This document shows positions 32,101 through 36,682 of a stretch of DNA of 36,682 bases, one piece after another. The notes under the pieces were generated by a model. That model had not been told where the DNA came from and ran no database searches. It worked only from the letters and a program-made list of their open reading frames with translations. The position numbers and the translations under genes are program-made. Where the stretch lies: the NCBI GenBank assembly GCA_035606335.1, contig DATNFP010000073.1:1-36682 (forward strand). Reading direction: 5' to 3'. The DNA comes from DATNFP01 sp035606335. GTDB taxonomy: Bacteria; Bacteroidota; Bacteroidia; Chitinophagales; Chitinophagaceae. Position 1 is the stretch's first letter; each line of letters begins with the position of its first letter.

Positions 32101-35100
32101 ATCGTATATGCATAGTCTATACCCTGTACTACACCTTCAAGAGGATCTCCCAAGGTTTCACGGGCGAGAGGGCCATGCTTGTAATACTGGTAAGTGGCAT
32201 CTGTTGACCATATATAGCCATCGTTGCTTGTCTGCACGCTGGTAATTCGGTTATCAGCATCATAAGCATAACGTTGATAGAACTGGTCAGGAAAGCCCCT
32301 GTTGTAGCTAAGCAGGTTTACCTTGCCGCTCACCAGGTCGTAATCATAGTCTATACGTTTATACCGCTGGTATTTATAAGTGTTTCCGAGCGCAGGGAAC
32401 TCCTGTGTTAAAGTCTTCAAATTGCCATCTACATCGTAGCTGCAATGGCTGGCATAAGTATAGGAATTAAAGAAAGTATCAGTTGGCGAAAGCGTCGTAA
32501 AGAACTTGAGGCAGGAAGTACGCTCGCGGAGATTGGTCTGGGTATCGAGCCCACTCACAATGCCCAGGTTTTTAGCGGCAGTGTCATAAATGGTCATCAC
32601 CACATCCTCCCGCTGGTACTGCCGGACATATATCGGAACGCTATCGGCCGGAACAGGTGACAACCATCCCACAGCAGGATATTCCACCCACCTCGGGTTC
32701 GGTGATATCAGGAATTCATTGGGAACGGAGGAAGGATATGAAAAATGCGGGAAGGAATGTATGGTGTCTCCCATCATGGAGAATTCATAGAAATCGGAGA
32801 ACCATGGATAGCCCATGTTATCGACCTGGCCTGTTTCTATCAACCTGTTCTGATCGTCGTACAGGTGATAAGTATAGCTACCAACAGTGCGCTGCTTATC
32901 ATTCTGCGAGAAAATTTCACGGTTGTCAAGGTCATAATAAATGTCAACTTTTCCTCCATCAGGAGTACTCTGGTGTACTAGTTGATTGTTGCTGTTATAG
33001 TCGTAGGTGCTTGTTTTCTGATGCGCCGGGAATTGCGATAATGCTGTATCGGTATTGTTGATACGGCTGGTATCCACACGGCTTAACAGCAGGTGATTGG
33101 TATCCAGTAGCTGTACTCCCTGTGGTGGTACTGTTTCCATCCTGTTGCCTGCCCGATCGTAATAGGTAAGCGTGTAATCAAATTCCTGGTCACGGTACTG
33201 GATGAGCATCTGTTCGCCGATGGCGCCCATCACATAAGCCATAAATCCTGCTTTAAGCGCCTGCGATGTGGAATCCAGGTATTTATGCCAGTCATGAATC
33301 CCTTCGGAAATAGCGCTTTTTAAAGTTACCCGTTCACAATTGTCAAAACTATCCGGCATGTTATACTCTGCTCCGTAGGTTGTACCGCTCAGCAGCACAT
33401 TGTCCAGTTCGATATTTTTCGCGATCACGAAATCAGTCATCCCGGAAGCCTGTATCGCAGTGGATGGCTGGCCCGGAATTTCCATATTCAGCACGAAGAA
33501 ACGCGAGGTGCTATCTCCGGGAATAGGTTGCACACCGGGCAAGGTCCCTACGCTGGTTATCTGGTAGCTCGAGTGCGCACTTTGCGGTAAATAGGTTGGC
33601 ATCTGTACATAAGCATTATACAATGTATCTCCTGCTCCAAAATAACGGAACCAGTAAGTGCCATCACTGCACCGGTAGACATAAAGGTTATTGGCTATCT
33701 TTTGTGCATTGCTTGAAAAGAAGATTGGCCCGGCATAGGTAGCACTGCCCGATACTTTCTGGAATACACTTTCAAGTGTATCATATAAATTACTTGTCAG
33801 CGTCGGATCTGCGATATACAGGTTGGTTAGTGTAGTTGGATCAAAAGGTCGTGTATAGCTTAAAAATTCCGAACCAAACAATGCAACCCGCTGCTGCAGG
33901 TACAATGCCTGCAATGAGTCCAGCACCTGGTAAGGCGGTGATTGCTGGTATTTATAGGCATACTGAAGGTAGGCTGTCTTCTGCGGTTTAAAATAATCAG
34001 GATTTACCGTGCTCTCATAGTTGCTGATAAAGCTTACCGGGATGTGGTTATTGTAGGCATAGCTTCGCAGTTGGTAAATGTCTTTGGATATTTCGTAAGG
34101 CGGTGTTCCGGATGCAGCGTATAAGGTATCATACTCCTGGTTCACAAAGTGGCCACCCGTCCATTGGCCGATGAGATGCGGCGAACCGAACGTGACGTTC
34201 GTTGAACTGGTGTTGAAGATGACGGATGGCGACGGCGAGAATGTATATGCCGTAGGATAGTAGACCAGTCCTAAGGCAGTCCTCCCCCCGCTTGGACGTT
34301 CCAATGCCTGCGTCGGCAGGTTGACGCCATCGGCCAATACGCCCAGTGTGCTGTGATTGGTCTTCCAGTAGTTACAGACATTCACATATTTATAGAGCTC
34401 CCACGACGGCAGTTTTCTCAGATCCAGTTCTACCATCTCAAAGCCGCTGAAGGTCTCCCGATAAGGATTTATGAACACTAGGGGATCCTGTGCCTGTAAC
34501 GCTGAATCAAAAGAGTTCGCGTAGGTCGTATTACTGAACAGGAAATTGGCATACCCCACATAGTCTGGTATCAGTACGCTATCAGCAAGGGCGCAGCTGG
34601 TGATAAAATCCTGGTACTGCCCTGCGGTATAGGACTGACCTATAAAATAGTTCATAAAATTTCCCAGCATGGTCTGATAGAAAGGATGGTCCGCGCCTTT
34701 TACGCCATACACAGTAAGGCTGTCCCAAAACTGTGTGTACAATGCCCGTATTTGTGTACAGGGCACACACTGCTGTAAAGGGTTCTGCAGGTAGTCCATT
34801 GCTTCCACGCTGTCTGTCCACCCAAGAAGGCTGGAATTGGTGATCGTACTGCCTGATTTATGATATAGGTTGCCAACAAAGGAGAGTTCCCCGATATAAC
34901 CGACCGTTATCGGCGGCGTTATGCTGGTGATGCAGGCCACATTGTTTACCGCGAAAGAGTCTGTTGTTAAACCATTGAATGGATTAGAAACGCCAGGCAT
35001 CCCGCGTAGATATACTTTTACCGTATCAGTGGGCGATGTTTTATAGATGAATAGCGTGTACATATTGCTGGTCGACTGGTAGGTAGCAAACATATTGACC

Positions 35101-36682
35101 GAGGTACTACCGGTAAGCGCCGCTATTGCGTTCTCAAATGTACTGCCCGTGTTCAGTGTATAGGCCGATACGGGGCTTGGGCTGCTCGAGGCCGCTTTTT
35201 TAAACGATGACAGCGCGGCTGTCTGGTTAAGGAAGTTCTGTATGTTTGTATAGTATGCCGGGGATTTACATGAACCTCCGGAGTTCATCTCCGGGCCAAA
35301 GTAGTCATAGTTAATGAGGTAAGGGTTACACAAATCTGTGAGGGTGCCGCCATTCCGCAAGATCGCAAATCGTATCTGTGCTGGGCTATAGGTTCCGTAT
35401 TGTACCGCATGCGCGTTGCAAAGACTGTCCAAAGTGTTCTGTATCCCGTTATAAATTGTCGTGCTGCCCTGGATACAATTGGACAGGTGATTGAGTATCG
35501 TATCAATCTGGCCCACACACAATACAGAATCTGCGCTGCCGACATAGGATGAGGCACTATCGCCCAGTTTTACCAATGAGTCCGCAGGAATAGAGGAAGA
35601 ATCAAAGTCGGCGGTCAGACCGGCTAGCAGTGCGCTGCTGGTATCCATCGAATACCAGGCACTTCCCTTGCTGAGATCCAGTCCCCCGCCCGGTAAAAAT
35701 ACGGATTGGAAGACAGGGCTTGGTATCAGATGCATCCTTACGTTCTGGCAATGCCAGCAGCTATCATGTTCACCGCCGGTGGTCATGGCATTTTTAAAGC
35801 GTTCCCTGTTCTGGAGATACATCGTTATGATGTCGTTGAAATAGGTATTCTCAACAAACGAATTGTTCAGTATGGATCTGCTGGATAGTTCTTTATTAAA
35901 TATATGGTTCACGCATTCTCTAAACTGAAACGAGTCGGCACACCCGCACCAATCTTTCATCAACTCAATGCTATCCAGCCGTATCTTCCCGCCCATAAAA
36001 GTGGCCAGCGAGTCTTCAGGATGTGCATAAAGAAATGGCTTTAACCTGAGTATGGGTTGCAGTGGATCCTGCTTGATAATACTGTCTAAAGACAGCAGGT
36101 TTAGCCCCAGCGCCACCTGCGCGTTAGGTATGGCTTCCAGCCTGGCTTCAAATGTATCCACATAACATTGCTGCAATGCGCAGTATTCCGGGTGCAATGG
36201 CAAAAGGGCTGCCGCTATACTATCATTAAAAATGTAGATGAATGAATCGGCGCTCATTGTCTGAAGATTCCTGAAGGTATCAAGTCCTTTTACTACATAA
36301 GGAGGAAGTGATACGATGCAGGTATCCTGGTACCTATAGATCATCGAATCTGGTTTGCAGCAATAAGGTATCTTGTCGAAAATCGACGTCGTATCATCAG
36401 GAGAAGGGCCATTGATAATGCGGCTGGGCATTTGAATGGTGTACTTCCCATACTTGGTGCCCGGCCACAATTCCTGGATCATTTCTTCCCGTTTCAATGC
36501 ACATGGATCGCTGCTTACAGAAGGGCATGGAAAAGTTTTTGCTTCGACAGACCTGCGGATAAAACTGTCTTCTGTAATAAGACAGTTAGGGCCGTTCATA
36601 AATGAATCGACTGCTGCAGCCACATCGTTATAATGCACAGTCAATACTTTTTGCAGGGTTGCAGGACCTTGTCCCAATGCGG
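28464..36682 (-). CDS. RHS repeat polymorphic-toxin protein, 5' end outside window (at least 2739 residues)
   Basis: The frame is open to the right edge; the leftmost TTG-type start is not a real start, so the N-terminus is missing. The first about 1250 visible residues are Cys/Ser/Tyr-rich with few YD repeats (segment CALKREEMIQELWPGTKYGK is typical of this family). From about 33.0 kb to 29.2 kb come YD-repeats (YDYNSNNQL, YAYDADNRI, YLYDPTGNM, YDGAGNRVA), then DDHLGDVLATITD and YRYGFNGKLKDNEYAGIGNS, and the RHS-associated core ends DTRIGRFRTPDPL...VMIDVAG. The last 235 residues are a variable domain. Two unusual insertions lie inside the core (30266-31262 and 29370-29862). RHS proteins form a shell that encloses and delivers the C-terminal toxin. 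Confidence 0.92.
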   Translation of the reverse strand, partial: ALGQGPATLQKVLTVHYNDVAAAVDSFMNGPNCLITEDSFIRRSVEAKTFPCPSVSSDPCALKREEMIQELWPGTKYGKYTIQMPSRIINGPSPDDTTSIFDKIPYCCKPDSMIYRYQDTCIVSLPPYVVKGLDTFRNLQTMSADSFIYIFNDSIAAALLPLHPEYCALQQCYVDTFEARLEAIPNAQVALGLNLLSLDSIIKQDPLQPILRLKPFLYAHPEDSLATFMGGKIRLDSIELMKDWCGCADSFQFRECVNHIFNKELSSRSILNNSFVENTYFNDIITMYLQNRERFKNAMTTGGEHDSCWHCQNVRMHLIPSPVFQSVFLPGGGLDLSKGSAWYSMDTSSALLAGLTADFDSSSIPADSLVKLGDSASSYVGSADSVLCVGQIDTILNHLSNCIQGSTTIYNGIQNTLDSLCNAHAVQYGTYSPAQIRFAILRNGGTLTDLCNPYLINYDYFGPEMNSGGSCKSPAYYTNIQNFLNQTAALSSFKKAASSSPSPVSAYTLNTGSTFENAIAALTGSTSVNMFATYQSTSNMYTLFIYKTSPTDTVKVYLRGMPGVSNPFNGLTTDSFAVNNVACITSITPPITVGYIGELSFVGNLYHKSGSTITNSSLLGWTDSVEAMDYLQNPLQQCVPCTQIRALYTQFWDSLTVYGVKGADHPFYQTMLGNFMNYFIGQSYTAGQYQDFITSCALADSVLIPDYVGYANFLFSNTTYANSFDSALQAQDPLVFINPYRETFSGFEMVELDLRKLPSWELYKYVNVCNYWKTNHSTLGVLADGVNLPTQALERPSGGRTALGLVYYPTAYTFSPSPSVIFNTSSTNVTFGSPHLIGQWTGGHFVNQEYDTLYAASGTPPYEISKDIYQLRSYAYNNHIPVSFISNYESTVNPDYFKPQKTAYLQYAYKYQQSPPYQVLDSLQALYLQQRVALFGSEFLSYTRPFDPTTLTNLYIADPTLTSNLYDTLESVFQKVSGSATYAGPIFFSSNAQKIANNLYVYRCSDGTYWFRYFGAGDTLYNAYVQMPTYLPQSAHSSYQITSVGTLPGVQPIPGDSTSRFFVLNMEIPGQPSTAIQASGMTDFVIAKNIELDNVLLSGTTYGAEYNMPDSFDNCERVTLKSAISEGIHDWHKYLDSTSQALKAGFMAYVMGAIGEQMLIQYRDQEFDYTLTYYDRAGNRMETVPPQGVQLLDTNHLLLSRVDTSRINNTDTALSQFPAHQKTSTYDYNSNNQLVHQSTPDGGKVDIYYDLDNREIFSQNDKQRTVGSYTYHLYDDQNRLIETGQVDNMGYPWFSDFYEFSMMGDTIHSFPHFSYPSSVPNEFLISPNPRWVEYPAVGWLSPVPADSVPIYVRQYQREDVVMTIYDTAAKNLGIVSGLDTQTNLRERTSCLKFFTTLSPTDTFFNSYTYASHCSYDVDGNLKTLTQEFPALGNTYKYQRYKRIDYDYDLVSGKVNLLSYNRGFPDQFYQRYAYDADNRITSVQTSNDGYIWSTDATYQYYKHGPLARETLGDPLEGVVQGIDYAYTIQGWLKQVNSDTLNGTMDMGLDTGYLVPKDIVAGSIDYFNGDYSNILGASQTHVAAPTLSLYNGNIARQTVAINNLVRLNKQYVYDQLNRINSANYATINAVNQTISGLNDYHNTYQYDNDGNLKQLVRYGNSVATNGTKSTPVLMDSLAYFYPYTIPNNMLRQVTDQSPNNYSNDIQQYTDSTRSRYLYDPTGNMIKDQVSGQDTLTWNLYNKLTSTSNRTADNNMTFVYDGAGNRVAKYFTQINDTGSVPETQNNDYYVRDLQGNILAIYHENYTYKDAPLTPSGWVIPVDDAARTYIGGTSPGHSLNSGFFIPNYASIGAFQTQVIKSSQYNGTFTTSELNHPPSYFMSASSAIYQNMLTGSSGWVVPLGTYEATPHPVLGPAYQAMFAANNIGLAQTLTAALFSDPNTTTQTTVLEIMCSTGNNNLMNQFASMVGVAPNANCNTTAANVQVALEGMSPTAIATDWKNLYSSNPTQMQQFLNLLAYNSTVYSESYYVGTGGQLLPVIQNVLSTYGNPTNVEPFFDQWTGAAAELRAVNTTASLLQIPYNASPITYVNALDDASGDHTIDTAVAAVPGLSYVGYVSALSSTMSIPYSALPVEVSPTSQTFYLAEHDIYGSSRIGAKTYYPTQISAAWTYGSSPTTDTLRLYNRNPWYSEEYQDDIATDSTNLYGNPYLGSLSVQHQEGQKQYELDDHLGDVLATITDKRRGKDLNADGTIDHYVASPEAIYDYFPYGMLMPGRYNVDTSTHCEIVTETGWVPQTVSGSYPLGTSCQPCGITTIGSGTVTYLSPGARLSTTHTGDGMSWANTSVAGATYTTTLGVSGVTGTSYSVQVLDGTTQAVLTGTTIAQAGNIPLVYTAASNSTLFKVTSISATSGTLTCTTAVFSYTILVQGTVATNVCNNNKDSYRYGFNGKLKDNEYAGIGNSLDFGDRGLDTRIGRFRTPDPLTKKFPYYSPYLFAGDKPTVMIDVAGQSEHHYSVAVTIDDKNKMRVTSFKEIKGEAKIDHWQAPWDETFNSMELRAPYVSYPEKRVFNVDVYKQRQNGSTEYDKTVTLEWTPPVKDSRVKENGSIEGGWHLVTTDGEGGDEQRFNKNAGLGSRNVDAGTILRTMKALMAFGRTQPTDPIEALEDLNNSVDLGKDMATDPDKAGIINVDAGGKKEAKKFDQCSSCGEYRNKETHEEINPNDTAGKGITKDNTNVENLEQFHQ
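29484..29680 (-). repeat. RHS insertion module segment, duplicated at 23385-23585
   Basis: This part of the RHS protein (SVAGATYTTTLGVSGVTGTS, SVQVLDGTTQAVLTGTTIAQ, NIPLVYTAASNSTLFKVTS) matches the fragment at 23385-23585 on the same strand, about 6 kb away. It belongs to an about 160-residue insertion between MPGRYN and YRYGFNG. Confidence 0.7.

Noticed and set aside
28590..36633. Many plus-strand frames of 60-135 codons opposite the RHS gene
   Set aside because: They are antisense shadows of the RHS reading frame, with odd composition and no conserved motif.
36675..36677. TTG as the start of the RHS protein
   Set aside because: The frame stays open to the window edge and the sequence begins inside a domain, so the real start lies outside.

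Overview
The window looks like chromosomal DNA of a Bacteroidota species, most likely Chitinophagaceae-like. The evidence is three secreted proteins ending in type IX secretion (T9SS) type A sorting domains, many lipoprotein signal peptides, an RRM protein of the Bacteroidota type, a small His/Ala-rich protein, a Bacteroidota-style RHS/YD-repeat giant protein, and AT-rich intergenic DNA. The taxonomic call is inference from protein style, not from a marker gene.

Layout. (1) 1-7.8 kb, all minus strand: a tightly packed cluster of envelope and phosphoester-hydrolase genes. In transcription order these are a zinc-dependent phospholipase C-like protein, an endonuclease/exonuclease/phosphatase lipoprotein, a SdiA-regulated-family lipoprotein, a giant metallophosphoesterase / kinase-like / beta-barrel fusion, and an HD-domain protein that runs off the left edge just as a Pycsar-effector-like (DUF5706) region begins. 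Three junctions overlap by 4 bp or lie 10 bp apart. (2) 7.8-13.7 kb: short modules separated by three fragments resembling tRNA 3' ends, all on the minus strand. They carry two T9SS cargo proteins (YD-like and RCC1-like), a VOC/glyoxalase protein, a membrane-anchored helical-repeat protein and a truncated unknown. The third fragment sits beside a terminator and is followed by (3) a tyrosine recombinase at 13.9-15.0 kb, so it reads as an att site of an integrated element. (4) 15-23.8 kb: an accessory zone with few intact genes (L,D-transpeptidase, RRM protein, SemiSWEET, small hypotheticals) and many decayed ones: frameshifted small genes, an RHS tail, and an imuA 5' fragment joined to an RHS fragment. 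(5) 23.9-36.7 kb, all minus strand: a seven-repeat T9SS protein, then an RHS polymorphic-toxin locus. Its parts are a more than 2739-residue RHS protein with a 235-residue variable C-terminus, two lipoproteins with YwqK/MORN-like strands, a displaced (orphan) RHS tip with its own unrelated C-terminal domain (frameshifted), and two tandem paralogous small proteins immediately downstream that fit an immunity role.

How the genes may work together. The right-hand locus has the classical toxin-immunity-orphan-tip-immunity order of RHS/contact-dependent systems, and RHS debris at 19.6, 23.4 and 26.2 kb shows repeated recombination around it. The left-hand cluster places phosphoesterases of several unrelated folds, mostly secreted or envelope-anchored, in one direction. 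A lipid, nucleotide or phosphate scavenging role, or a signalling role, is inference only. No CRISPR array, complete rRNA or complete tRNA gene was found.
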